Shown here piece by piece: positions 37,921 through 49,202 of a stretch of 64,000 bases of DNA (positions are counted from its first letter, which is position 1; every line of letters starts with the position of its first letter). This DNA is from Dermacentor variabilis (taxonomy: Eukaryota > Arthropoda > Arachnida > Ixodida > Ixodidae), in assembly GCF_050947875.1 (NCBI RefSeq), contig NC_134569.1:38114277-38178276 (forward strand). The letters run 5' to 3'. Made by a program: the position numbers and the translations under genes. The notes under the pieces are model-generated. The model made no database searches. It saw nothing but the letters and a program-made list of their open reading frames with translations, and was not told where the DNA came from.

Positions 37921-38385
37921 TAGACTACTTTTACAGCGAAGCTGTATATGGCTACAGTTTCGTGCATTTTTTGTTCTCCGTGAACAAAAACTACCATCGT
38001 CAATGGCTCATGCTTCCGTAAGCACTCATGCTCCCGTAAGGCAGAGGCTACAAGCACTCAGCAAAGTGAAGTGAAGAGTGCCTAAATTCTTTCTAACCAC
38101 GTATACAACATGCAGCACAGTATATCGAAAACAACTGTCATCATCAATGGCTCATACCCCCGTGAGCACTGGCTCAAACCCCCGTGAGCAATGAGTGAGT
38201 GAGTGAATAAACTTTTATTGGGTCCAGCAAAACGGGATAAAACGCGCACCCGGCTAATCCCACGACGGGACTGACAGATCTAGCCTGCCGGCCCATGAGC
38301 AATCGTTCATACCCCCGTAAACAAGCAAGAAATGCAATGACTCATAGACCCGTAAGGTTCATGGCTACTCACTTTGCGTTTAGCA
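37921..38385. repeat. Imperfect tandem repeats of a 22-base CAATGGCTCATACCCCCGTAAG-like unit
   Basis: Several diverged units are visible, for example near 38000-38040 (CTCATGCTTCCGTAAG, CTCATGCTCCCGTAAG), 38146-38190 (CTCATACCCCCGTGAG, CTCAAACCCCCGTGAG) and 38295-38365 (TTCATACCCCCGTAAAC, CTCATAGACCCGTAAG). The array is interrupted by a LINE 3' end (38193-38295). Confidence 0.75.
38193..38295 (-). mobile_element. LINE 3' end fragment inserted in the minisatellite
   Basis: On the minus strand this reads to ...CTGGACCCAATAAAAGTTTATTC and then ACTC units. The AATAAAAGTTT block resembles the 3' ends at 13814-13828 and 53250-53275, so it probably belongs to the second RNase H LINE family. TGAGCAAT occurs on both sides (38185-38192 and 38296-38303), compatible with a target duplication, although the host repeat itself contains TGAGCA. 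Confidence 0.6.
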
Positions 38386-38454
38386 AATGCTGGAGTGCTA
38401 TAACGTAAAGCTATTGCAAACTTTTATATTCCAATTCTGCAACCAGCCCTCCGC

Positions 38455-38765
38455 GATTGATCAAAAACTTCTTTGGACCACCCCCACTTCGCCTGTCTGT
38501 CAGGCGATGTCACGAAAACCGCGATAGCTCCCCATCTGATACGTCGTGTACACACGGATTATGCATGATTGGACCGAACAAAAGAAAAAAATAGTTATTC
38601 CTGATGCCACGCCTTTTCGCCATTATGCCTTGGCTATTGGTCAAACGTTTTCGGGCTGCACCTACTTACCTGCCTGTTACGCGTCGTCACAAAACTGCGA
38701 AAACTCACCGCGTCAAAGTGACGTGTACACGTTAAAGATGCATTAATATGCCGAACAAAACTGAA
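38455..38765. repeat. Diverged direct duplication, about 180-bp period
   Basis: 38455-38585 and 38635-38765 align along their length: GATTGATCAAA/TATTGGTCAAA, CTTCGCCTGTC/TTACCTGCCTGT, GTCACGAAAACCGCGA/GTCACAAAACTGCGA, GTGTACACACGGATTATGCA/GTGTACACGTTAAAGATGCA and GGACCGAACAAAAG/ATGCCGAACAAAAC. No protein. From memory, both belong to a repeat common in ticks. Confidence 0.65.
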
Positions 38766-39620
38766 TTTTCTTCTGAATAGCCGCAGGCTGCCCCATTCCG
38801 AAAAGAATAAAAGATGGCTGCCGTCGATTGCTCATGCACTGGCTACTCGCACTTGCCGGAGAGCATGGGCTTATTTGCGAACAATAAAACTTTTTGCGTG
38901 GCAGTGTAACATTTTCGAGCCCTTCCGGCACGTTTACGACCACGCTATGCCAACTCTTCTCTGTTGAGGATCCGTTTTAGCGGCATTCTTGGCCTTCCGT
39001 TGCACGCCGCCATGATTTATACTAGCCACCGCAAGCTAAGTAAGGGAAAGCGGACCAATCGCAGACGCCGGCAACACCCTCGTCATCCGGTTATCGATTT
39101 CCAGTGCACTGGCTCATCCCCATTGAATCCCTCTCCACTTAAGCATGCTCCTTGCCTTTTGTCAGCCAATGAGAGAACACAAGCCGCTCAGTGTAGGCAA
39201 TGTTATTCGTTTTTAAAGCAAACAAAAGCAACCTCCTATAAACGAGGAGAGCATTTCATTGAAATGTTCAGACAACCCTGCAGGTCACCGACCGATGCTT
39301 GCGTCGGCGGTTACGCAAGTTAGACATCGGGAGTTAGGAATAAAAACACATTGGAATAGTTTTACGTTATAGGGCCCCTAGTCTGTGCTGGGGAAATTGT
39401 ATAAAGGGAATGAAAGGAAGCAGGAGAGCCTAGATTTAAAATAAAAAGGAAAAGCATGTGCGCACATCAATGCAATGCAGTGCACTATAGCAACAGCCTT
39501 CATAATAAATAGCAGGTCAACGTAAGGATCTTGAGCTTAGCCTGGACAGTGGTTCTCTCCCCCACAAGGTGCAGTTAAGTGCAGTCAAGTTTGGTTTTCT
39601 GCCTACACCACAATGAGGGA
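38766..39620. other. Probable repeat-derived stretch before the LINE
   Basis: Contains CAATAAAACTTTTTG at 38881-38895, a polyadenylation-like signal, and may be the continuation of the neighbouring repeat. No gene recognised. The LINE 5' boundary could lie anywhere from about 39400 on. Confidence 0.35.
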
Positions 39621-39794
39621 AGTACACAAAAGACCTCAGATTGTCATCTCGCAGCCTCAGAAATAGACGCTTAACACTGAAAGTTGTTGGAGGACGACGA
39701 CGAAGTGTTCTTGATACAGCGCTGTTCTTTCTAGCTCCGGTTTATTTCTCTGCAAATCTAATTTCATCCACTGGTCCTTGCTCCCTGCTCGGTC

Positions 39795-40981
39795 GTGATG
39801 AAAGTGGACGACCCCGCACGTCTATCTACGACGGTGGCGTCAGCGGCGGCCGCCTCCAGGAAGCGGATCGGTCAGCAGAGCGACAGCGAGGACACCCATG
39901 TTTACTCTTTCAGCAGTGAGGACGCTTCCGATGACGACTTCCAGCTTGTGCAGAGCCGCAGAGCGAAGAGAAGAAGCACCAGAACGTCCTGATCATCAAG
40001 CACGCAAGCAGTAAGACACACGCAGAGGCTGGACGCAAATACCATCATATTTGTGCCCGTGCTTCCCACCGCCAACATGAAGCTACCTAACAGGCAACCT
40101 GTGTCGATGTCACTGGAAGCCCTGGTGCCAAATGAAATATTGGACATTCGAGTGAACACCCGAAAAAATCTGCTGGCGGTTGATGTCCAGCATGTGGCTG
40201 CTATGATCACTTTACGCAGCGTAACGGATCTCGATGACATTCAGGTGCGCTCTTACATTCCTCTGGGATCTGACGTAGTCACCGGCGTTATCTACGACGT
40301 AGACGTCGCTATCCTTAATAACGAATTGCCGATTCTTATCAAGCCCGCCGATGATGAGGTCATCGTTGATGTTAAGCGGCTAGGGAAGTCACGCTGCGTG
40401 AAAATTGCATTCAAGGGTAAATATATACCCTCGCATGTTAAGGTGCGACACTTCAGACATGCAGTGCGGCCTTTCATTGCGAAGCCTCTTCAGTGCCGCA
40501 AATGCATGAAACTGGGACACGTGAGCAGCGTCTGCGAAAATCAGGCAGCATGCCACCGCTGCGCCGAGCCCCACGCTGCAGATAAATGTGGCGCGACTAT
40601 AATGAAATGTTCAAAATGTGGAGGGCCACATGAAGCTTCATCGAACAAATGGCCACTGATCAAGAAGGAAATGACCACCTTGAAAGAGATGGCGAGAGAT
40701 CATTCATCGCATCGTGAAGCCACCGATAAATTAGGAAGCGACGTTCCCGTCGCCGGCGCTCCTCAAGGAAGGCTGCTGCCTCTGCGACGCGCATGCCACT
40801 TCCTACAACACCACCTCCTCCTCTACCACCCAGGCCAGACATTGTGGAAAGGACCGCGAAGATCAAGGCCACTGAGAAGACCACATCTGCAGAATCTTGG
40901 CCGGCTCCACCGAAACGACAGCATCCACCAACAGACTGTGCGACCAAGACAGGAAGGTGGCTGATATGCTGCAATTGCTAA
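39795..40981 (+). pseudogene. LINE ORF1 (gag-like protein with CCHC zinc knuckles)
   Basis: ORF1 proteins of I-type elements bind the element RNA. The start at 39795 (MMKVDDPARL) leads into an acidic and then basic N-terminus. An in-frame TGA at 39990 interrupts it and the same frame continues. A central domain (RSYIPLGSDVVTGVIYDVD) precedes three zinc knuckles: CRKCMKLGHVSSVC (complete CCHC), CHRCAEPHAADKC (CX2CX3HX4C) and CSKCGGPHEASSNKW, in which the last Cys is lost. A frameshift near 40725 moves the true reading to another frame with RKRRSRRRRSS, a Pro-rich PLPTTPPPPLPPRP stretch and a C-terminus ending at 40981. Confidence 0.85.
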
Positions 40982-41068
40982 TTAATATAATGCGCATCAT
41001 ACTGAATAAGCTGGAAACACCAGCAGCTCGAAGTGCTGCACAAATACTGGATGTACTAAATCCAGTGC

Positions 41069-44000
41069 TTGCAGTATCTTTTAAGCACCACGGCTCGCCC
41101 AATAGTCCCCTTCCGCACTGAAGTTAAAGGTGCGTCGATCTTTCAGTGGAATACCAGTGGTCTCCAGACCTGTATAGCAGACTTTCGTCAATTCATTTTT
41201 GCAAATCGCTTCTCCATAGTGGTCATTTGCGAACCAAATACATCGACTCAACTCAGACTGTCCTTTCATCTCGTCCACATGCGGTGCGAGCACGAAAGTA
41301 ATCATTTACATCCGCACAGACTTTACAAATGACGACAACCAATATGTGTGCCTGAATGTCCAAAAGAAGGATTTGTCATTTACTCTAATTGGAGCCTACA
41401 TATCCCCAGCGGGTCACTACGACGGCGAACGATTTAAGAAAATATTGCTAATGAACAATGGCCCCTGGGTTATCACAGGTGACTTCAACGCGCATCACCA
41501 GCTATGGGGAAGCACTAAAATTGACTCCAAAGGCCGGAGTCCTGCCTCTTTTGCTGACGACCATGATTTGTGCTGTGTGAAGGACGGCAGCCCTGCACTA
41601 CTGCGAGGCACGACCTACAGTAGCTGCTTGGACTCAACTTTGGTGTCACGGCGCTTTGCGTCGAGCATCCAGTGGTTTACGGACATAGAAACACATGGAA
41701 GGGACTATATTCCAACATATATAAGGATTAGAGGAGATGAGCAACGCTCTTCTACTGTCTCGCGTACAGTTGATTGGTCAAAGTTTAGAAAGGATATAGA
41801 TGACGCTTGTCGGGAAGGCCTCACACACATTCGCGCATGCGATCCCAGAGACATTGAAAACACCCATCTGCTCGCTTACAAAATCAGCAAGGCGAACAGA
41901 CTTAGACATTGAACTGGAGAGGCTACGTGCGGCACGCCGACAGGCAGAGAGGAGGTATCGGCGCACGAAGTCCGTCTTGGATCTGAGGGCTTCACAACGC
42001 ATACAAAAGAAAGTCCAGCGTCGTGTGGACAAATTGGAAGACAAGCGATGGAAAACTTCCTGTCAGTCGCTTGATCCCAGAAAATCGCTCTCGCACATAT
42101 GGAGAACGGTTAGGGGTCTTCCGTCATTTCCGCATCAAAGGAAGCCCTTTACTGCTCTGGCCGTCTACCAACTCCGCTCGGAACTTCAAGGGGCTGAAGA
42201 GTTCTGTGCAGGGGTTGCTGGGTCCGTGGCCATAATTACCGACGCAGCGCTGAATGACATCCCCCAGGCACGTGTACCAGAAATGAACTTGCTATTCCTA
42301 CTCGAAGAGCTCGATACTGCGTTGGCGACCTGCAGGCGTTCATCGTCACCAGGACCTGATGGCATCACGTATGCTACCCTATGCCACCTTGGACAAGACG
42401 CACGTGAAGAGCTGCTCAACTACTACAATGAGTCTTGGCAGAACAGCGCCGTTTCTGAACAATAGAAATCAAGTCGCTTGATCCCCATTCTGAAACCTGG
42501 AAAGCCTCCACTTGAGCTCTCATCATATCGTTCGATTGCGCTTTCCAGCTGCGTCGGCAAAGTGATGGAAGGAATGATTCTTGCCCGCTTGGAATGGTAC
42601 CTAGAGCGATTCAGCATCTAAATCTATCCGGACGCCATGACGGGTTTTTGTCGAGGTCGCTCGTCCATCGACAACGTCATCGACATCTTAACCTGGGTCC
42701 AAAACCAAAAAAAAAAAACGCCTCAAGTGCCTATCAGTGGCACTTTTTCTAAATATAAAAGGAGCATACGACAACGTCTCCCATGAGGCCATACTGAACT
42801 CGCTTGAGACTGTTGGAGTTGGTGGAAGGATGTACCAGTGGCTTCGGGACTATTTGACAGAGAGGTGCGTTTTTCTACCGACCGAAGACGGCCCAACTTC
42901 AGAACATTACATTTGCCGTGGTGTGCCGGAGGGTGGAGTGTTGAGCCCTATTTTGTTCAACCTCGTCCTGGTAGGAATAGCGGAGTACCTACAGCAGACA
43001 GTTCATGTCTCAATATACGTAGGCGACATTTGCGTCTGGGCCTCTGCGGTGACTCGCCATCAGGTATGAGCCAGACTTCAGCGGGCGGGAACCATGACGG
43101 CGTCCTATCTCCGAGAAGAAAGCCTCAGTGTGTCTCCTGAAAAGTGCGCATTGGTTGGCTTTACGCGCAAACAAACGTCAATGTATCCTGTTTCTATCAA
43201 TGGTCAAGCTTTATCCTATGTTAAGACGCCTCGCTTTCTGGGTGTAATCATTGACCGTAACCTCTCGTGGAGCCCTCAGTGCATCTATCTAAAGAAGAAG
43301 TTAGCTGCCATTGCACAGGTCTTCAAGTTTCTTTGCGGGAAAAACTGGGTTACACCAGTCCATTCTATGATGCAGCTGTACAGGGTACTTTTTCTCGCAC
43401 TCCTACGTTACTGTCTACCAGTGTTATCAAATGCATGCAAGAGGAACTTTCGCGCTTTGGAGAGCATACAAGGTCAAGCCCTACGCACGTGTTTAGGGCG
43501 GCATCGGTGCACCTCAACAGCAGCAACAATTGCCATCGCGGGAGACCATTTTCTGGGACCAGGCACATGTAGCTGTTGACTCGCTCAGAGGGCATATTCG
43601 CCATCTGTCAAGGATCCCCAAATATCATTTGGCCTCCCTACCAGCCGAGAGAGCTCAAGCGCCCTTTTCAAGAGTGATTAACGCTCATCAAGAGTGCATA
43701 CCGTCATCTTTTACACCGGCGGCGAAGCCTTCTTCTCCACTGTGGTGCCTGCGAAAGCCTCAAGCGAATTTTACTATTCCTGGAATTACAAAAAAGTCCA
43801 ATCATCCATCGCCGGCTCTGAAGCAACTTACGTTCCTATTATTGCTACCAGATGTATCACGACCGCATACATATATATACCGACGGTTCGACCTCACCTA
43901 CCTGCTCAACTGCCGCATTCGTCGTTCCCGCTAAGCAGGTTACAGTTGGATTTAAATTGTCACACACGACTACATCTACATCGCCAGAACTTGCAGCTCC

Positions 44001-44562
44001 CCATGCCGCTATGACGTATGTCACCGAAGAACGAACAGAGAAATGGGCTGTATATAGTGATTCTAAGGCAGCTCTTCACAGTATAAAGTCTGCATTACAC
44101 CTCAGAACTTACGAGCAGATGATATCTGACATCAGGGAAGTGAACCACCATGCTCTTGAAAGAGGGCACAACATCATATTTCAATAGATTCCTGCTCAGT
44201 GTGGCATCTTTGACAACAACCTAGCTGACAAGGCTGCCCGATCTGCTCACGAAGATACCCAGACGCGTCCAACACCTTTGGCGAGGTCGGACGCTGCCAG
44301 GGAACTTCGCCTACTTGCACGCAAAAAGTCACAAGATCGCTGGATTTCAAGTGCCTTCAACTGCCGATTACGTAAACTGGACCGCATGCTACGGCTACAA
44401 CTGCCATCTAGCCTTTCCCGTGGCGAAACAACCTTACTGTGGCGTTTGTGGCTGGGAGTGGCATTCACGAACGCACACTCCTATCGTTTGGGAATGGCCG
44501 AGAGCCCGATGTGCGACTCCTGTGGGTGCGAGGAAACCATCGAGCACCTATTGTGTAGGTGA
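41069..44562 (+). pseudogene. LINE ORF2 (endonuclease, reverse transcriptase, RNase H), multiply broken
   Basis: The AP endonuclease begins near 41130 (IFQWNTSGLQ, VICEPN with its catalytic Glu). After a frameshift it continues at 41346-41912 with WVITGDFNAHHQLWGS, but the usual LDLTLVS reads LDSTLVS and the SDHIP motif reads RDYIP, so the catalytic His is gone. RT pieces follow at 41800-42465 (SSSPGPDGITYATL), a segment with a TAA from a six-base insertion near 42619 and an A-run expansion near 42709, then 42737-43069. There the first catalytic Asp is Asn (LFLNIKGAYDNV), PQG is PEG and YADD is YVGD. RNase H (43852-44187) keeps YTDGS but has a TAG in place of Trp near 44187. The Cys/His cluster is at about 44512-44562. 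Confidence 0.88.
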
Positions 44563-44597
44563 CCTCGCTACGATGTACAACGCCTCTCTCTGCAGGC

Positions 44598-44647
44598 GAC
44601 TTTACGCTGACTGGACTACGCAGACTTTACGCTGACTGGATTACGGC
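44598..44647. repeat. 25-bp tandem duplication inside LINE
   Basis: GACTTTACGCTGACTGGA begins at both 44598 and 44623. The two 25-base units differ at 2-3 positions. The equivalent place in the copy at 8.4 kb has one unit, so the duplication happened after insertion. Confidence 0.85.
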
Positions 44648-44935
44648 TGGACTCAAGGCCGTTCACTGAGTCAAAGATACTCGGACCGTGGCCACACCCG
44701 TCACTGGCACGAACAGCGACTCATGCATTAGGGCAATACATGAAGTGCATCTGTTTAATAGACCGTTTATAGTGTCCCTCTGTATAGTGTTCCTCCCACA
44801 CGCATTCAGTGCTTACTCGCTCCCTTTTTTTCCTGTTTCTATTCCCAGTGTAGTGTAGCAACCTGGTTGCTCTTCTGGTTGACCTCCCTGCCTTTCCTGT
44901 CCTTGCTTTCTCTCTCTCTGAAACTTGTTTCGTGC

Positions 44936-45972
44936 AAGATCACTACTGTAATGCCCTCAACATCTATTGAACAAAACGTAAGCCCTAACAGGGCCAATGT
45001 GAAATAGTTTCTGGAATTGTCTAACATTGGGTGGAATTCTTTTTACTTCCAGGTACGATGATCGTCTAGAAGTCCAGGAGTCATTAGGACAAATAATTTT
45101 GAACATATACGAAAGATATCTTATGTGTTTGTGATTACGAAGCGATTAGGTCAAAATGAAGTATATATTTGAAAAGATTTTTTTCTCTCATTGGCAGTGT
45201 ATACATAACAAACTTCGCTTGCGTCTCTCTGGGTTCACTAAAAAACGCGGCGACATGTACTCAGAGTGTGCTCCGCAGGACGAAATATTATTATGTTACT
45301 TGGCTCCCAGAAGAGTTCTTCAATTCAAATACGCACATTGTCTTGCAGCACATTCATCCTTTTTTTTTATGCTAGACATCTCTATCTTTTCATTAGCTGC
45401 GAGCACTCCGCTGTCTAACTTCCTCATTAGATAACCTATCTATAGAAAATGGGACCTTACACTAAGTTTGAGACGTATATGTGTTTTGTTAGTGATACTG
45501 CACTTATCTGTTATTTTACATATTTTTGGCGATAAAAACATTTTTAATGAACGAGAAAGCGACGAACTGGGAGACCCAACTTTTGTTCTTCACAACCACA
45601 TGAAGTTCATGCAAATTCATGCATTTTAAATTTTAATTTAAAGTTTCAATATTAAGAACTGTAGTTGCGAATACTGCCTACCTGCTTTTGTATTTCCTGT
45701 TGCAGTTTATCTTTCACTTTTTACTAGATTGGTACACAAGTCCTCATTCTGTGTTAAGAGCTTACAGTGAAACTATGCTGCGCACTTTGTTGTATTGTAA
45801 ATAAATCATTCGCGTTTGAAAAATGTCTTCTGTGCATAAGTCTGCATGAATTTGCAGCATGCTTTCAGATGGCGTATACATAGATGAAGTGGGCGTTCTA
45901 CTAGTGCATACATCAGGTGTTAATTCAAAAAGTTGTGCTTTCTGTAAATGCGTATATAGGGCGCATTTAATA
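44936..45972. other. Unassigned AT-rich stretch
   Basis: No element or exon recognised. Confidence 0.45.
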
Positions 45973-46239
45973 TAACGAATATGAAGAACATTACACATTA
46001 TGGGGTTTAACGTGCCAAAACCACTTTCTGATTATGAGGCACGCCGTGGTGGGGTCTCCGGAAATCTCGACCACCTGGGGTTCTTTAACGTGCCCCTAAA
46101 TCTAAGTACACGGGTGTTTTCGCATTTCGCCCCCATCGAAATGCGGCCGCCGTGGCCGGGATTCGATCCCGCGACCTCGTGTTCAGCAGCCCAACACTAT
46201 AGCCACTGAACAACCACGGCGGGTAACGAATATGAAGAA
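45973..46239 (-). mobile_element. Ruka-like SINE with 16-bp target duplication, minus strand
   Basis: The element body (46001-46223) reads on the minus strand as a tRNA-like head, ACCCGCCGTGGTTGTTCAGT and a B-box GGGATCGAATCCCGG, then the body and a 3' end at GGCACGTTAAACCCC with a short ATAATGTGTAATG tail. The perfect direct repeat TAACGAATATGAAGAA lies on both sides (45973-45988 and 46224-46239). A-box and B-box are both well kept. SINEs of this type are transcribed by RNA polymerase III and integrated by LINE enzymes. The exact duplication and low divergence mark this as the youngest SINE in the window. Confidence 0.96.
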
Positions 46240-46737
46240 GGGACAGGCACTCAACTTATGTGCACGATACCTAAATCCGAATTCAATCTCTCCTTTGAGA
46301 TAATTAGGTATGCAGCGATGCATTACATCTCACCTGCTTGCAACTATTTCCTGGCACACCTTACTTTGCCTTAAACACATCCCCATAGCGTCGCTGCCAC
46401 TTAATACAGCGCGGTACTTTAATACAGTATTGACATAAGTAAAAGTAGTTTGTGCATGGATACAGGTCGTCTTCCACACGGAGAATCGGTTGCATTCCGG
46501 ATAGCAGAAAGTGATTATTGATCAAGTGATCAAGTTATAATACAAATGTACCACAAGACATACAGGGCAAATCGTGGTCATTCCATGTTCATTTTGCGTC
46601 GGAGCCATCGACTTGCAAGGCTGGGAATGATGCCATTGGCAGCTTCGATACGACGGCAACATTGCTCCTGGTTATACATTTTCAAACAGCTGAATCGTTC
46701 TTTTGACTACAGTCGCCGCGATACTTTAGCACTTTGG
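46240..46737. other. Unassigned stretch
   Basis: No element or exon recognised. Confidence 0.4.
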
Positions 46738-46885
46738 CCCCGCCGGTGGCATTCCGATGGAAATGCCACAACGCTTTGAGAGTGAGTTAAATGACCCGAA
46801 GTGGTCTCAATTAAACCGGAGCTCTCCATTACTGCGTCTCTCGTAATACGCAGCAGTCTCTAGATGCTAAGTCCCACAATATAAG
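46738..46885 (+). repeat. Old Ruka-like SINE fragment, plus strand
   Basis: GCCGGTGGCATTCCGATGG, then AGTGGTCTCAATTAAACCGG and a CATTACTGCGTCTCTCGTAAT block, align with the body of the SINE (GGCCGCATTTCGATGG, GTGGTCAAAATTAATCCGG, CACTACGGCGTGCCTCATAAT). Strongly diverged. Confidence 0.5.
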
Positions 46886-47844
46886 TTCTTTAACCATGCT
46901 TCGATTTCTTTCCTCCTTTCGTTCCTTTATCCTCGACGGAACTGCAGGTATGGCCATGGTGGCTAGCCGCAACGTCACCTGCACCCGGTGAAGAGGTAAA
47001 AAACAAGCTAGCATGTGCAAAGCAGTGAAGCTTCCGATATTTTCCATACAGTTAGGCTCACGAACGGAGGTACTGACGCGCTCTGCTGCTTCAAAACGAA
47101 CCGTGTATCAATAACTACAATGAAGCGACATAAAGAGGTGGTTCGAGAACACTTTTCCCCTATTCACAAAAGCGATATACGTCAGTCTTATGGACGGAGC
47201 ATCCCTGTTGTGGCCAGCGGAAGTGAATAGAAATACTTGTCGGTTCAACAACCTTATATGTGCAGGCAAAATCCCGCCCGCTTAATCGACATTGCAGAAT
47301 AGCGGAGCCGTATTGGTGTTATACCGTCGAGGCAGCGCTACTCTGAAGCAACTGCAGTTACCTGTACTTTTAGGTGCGCATGTTGGCGGCGGATAATATT
47401 TGACTGAACCTTGTGAACAATGTTGAAAGTTTCTCAAACCCTAGTTCCTGGTTATACAGCGACTGCATCGAAACATCTGCAGCATAGCGAGTAAAGACAA
47501 AACATTGAAGAACAACATTCGTCTGGCGAAGCAGTTTTCTTTTCGCGCAGCTCCCATGCTCCATAATCTTACCCCTTTTAGCCTTTGCGCCGCACATGAT
47601 AGCTGTTGAAAGTGGCAATTGTATACTGCTACTTGTTTAAATACATCTGTACTATCTGTCACCATCGCTACCTGTACTATCACCAACTATCACTGTACTA
47701 TCACCAACCAAATAAGCATCGGCAACAGTTACACTAACTATATGTTTACCACACACGATCGCCGACGGTGAACAATCACCATAATATGGCAGCCTCGAAA
47801 GCACAAATTTATGTACAAATAGCTATGTGAATCTTCCGAGTCAG
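46886..47844. other. Unassigned stretch
   Basis: A short duplicated CTGTACTATCACCAACTATCA-like block lies at 47645-47710. No gene recognised. Confidence 0.4.
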
Positions 47845-48050
47845 CGTAGTGATGGGGTGTAGTGGTTAGAGTGTTGTGTTACCATGCGATGTACCCTGGC
47901 TCGATTACCAGTGTGTCCATGTTTGTGTTATGTGTGTTTCCGTGTTTGGTGGGGTGAGTGCTGCCGTTCCTATAATGTAGTTATAAGCTACGTGTATGAA
48001 ACCACACGCAAAAGACCTCTGGGTGGCACCTGTCTATAAAAAAATAGTTT
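47845..48050 (+). repeat. tRNA-headed SINE candidate of another family
   Basis: The head contains GGTGTAGTGGTTAGAGTGTT (A-box-like) and, 35 bases on, CCTGGCTCGATTACCAG (B-box-like). About 110 bases of unrelated body follow, then an A-rich end TATAAAAAAATAG at about 48035-48048. The body does not match the Ruka-like copies, so it would be a separate family. A target duplication was not found. Confidence 0.5.
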
Positions 48051-49099
48051 TTTCATGAAAAATGTCCATTGGGCAACATAATCTTGACCCCCATAAACTT
48101 GAGCCTGTTAGTAAGCCAGAGAGATTTGATGTGAAACACCGCATAAATATTTGGGGTTATGTGTGCCGTTTTCTAGGCGGCCATTCTCTGCAACGGATGG
48201 GGTCGTTTAAATGCGGGCCGCATATGCAAGAACAGAACAAAATAGGCCGCATACGCAGTAACTCGCATGGAGTGAGCCATTTATAAATGTCGAAGTTTTG
48301 ATCTACTTTCCGCATTACATGCGTTCTTTCAAGCCGGTATTGACTAAGAGTGTACTTAGAATATGTTTACTTCAATTCGTTTTGCCGCTACAGCTACGAG
48401 TCATACACTTCGTGTAACATTTTAAAAAGTCGCTATCGCATTCACTGCTTCGCCCTTATGGTGACATTGTGAAAAATTAAAAAAAATATTGCTTTTAATT
48501 ATTCTTTAAACGTAGACGTTTTTGACGAGTAGGCTCGTATCTAAAACGTGACTGTGAATCTCAGTGAGTTTTAATGAATGAAGCTAGATGTTAGTGGTGA
48601 TCAGAAAAATCACATTTGCAAGTGCGAGCGAGTGCCATTACATGGCCACCATATTTTTCCTGGGAAATCTGCCATTCAACAAAAACAAGTTTTGCTCAGC
48701 AAAACCTTGGTTTGAGATAGATGACAGTTCGACATTTTATTTCGTGGATGCGGTGCAAGAAATAGGACGAAGAGGAGAAAATAAAGAAACAAGGATGAAG
48801 AAAACGGGGGAGGACAGGGGTTATAGTAAAACGGAGTTAAAAGGACGCCATTAGCGAGTGGTATTTTTTTAGTCGATGTTTCTCCACTGTGAATATAAAA
48901 CAATGCCTGCTGACCAGCCTTTAGTGCAAAGATCCATGTGTCAATGCCACAGTCGTCATTTTACTAGCTCGGTGCTAGTAGATTGACAACTGTCAATCCA
49001 ATCAAACCTCTTACTCAAGTTTGTACGTATACAGTACATTTAGCATATTAAAAAAAATTTTTGCAGTTCAGCGTCCTGAAACAAAAGGGTGGCTTGTGT
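48051..49099. other. Unassigned stretch
   Basis: AT-rich patches near 48475-48500 and 49045. No element or exon recognised. Confidence 0.4.
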
Positions 49100-49202
49100 G
49101 GGACGCGGTTGTGCTGGGGGGGGGGGGGTTCCGGATGTATTTAAAATCTGGCGTTCTTTAACGCGCACCGAAATATATATAGAGGGGCGTTTTCAACACG
49201 AA
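49100..49202 (-). repeat. Ruka-like SINE fragment with a 13-base G run
   Basis: TTCCGGATGTATTTAAAATC, GGCGTTCTTTAACGCGCACC and AGGGGCGTTTTCAAC follow the reversed SINE body order. A run of 13 G at 49116-49128 replaces the usual GTGGGGGAC, apparently by expansion of the native G tract. Confidence 0.5.

Larger units (their letters stand above)
39621..44935 (+). mobile_element. I-type LINE, approximately full length, inactivated
   Basis: In order it has a 5' leader, ORF1 (gag with zinc knuckles), ORF2 with AP endonuclease, reverse transcriptase, RNase H and a Cys/His cluster, and a 3' UTR ending in a CT run and GAAACTTG (about 44915-44935), as in the copy at 5641-8722. Total about 5.3 kb, in the usual range for I elements. 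The coding parts carry many frameshifts, stops and lost catalytic residues, so this copy is dead, and it is clearly older than the one at 5.6-8.7 kb. The exact 5' end and a target duplication were not found. Confidence 0.9.

Noticed and set aside
38650..38680. U1 snRNA 5' end (CTACTTACCTGCC)
   Set aside because: Only about ten bases agree and nothing downstream resembles U1; the segment is half of a tandem duplication.
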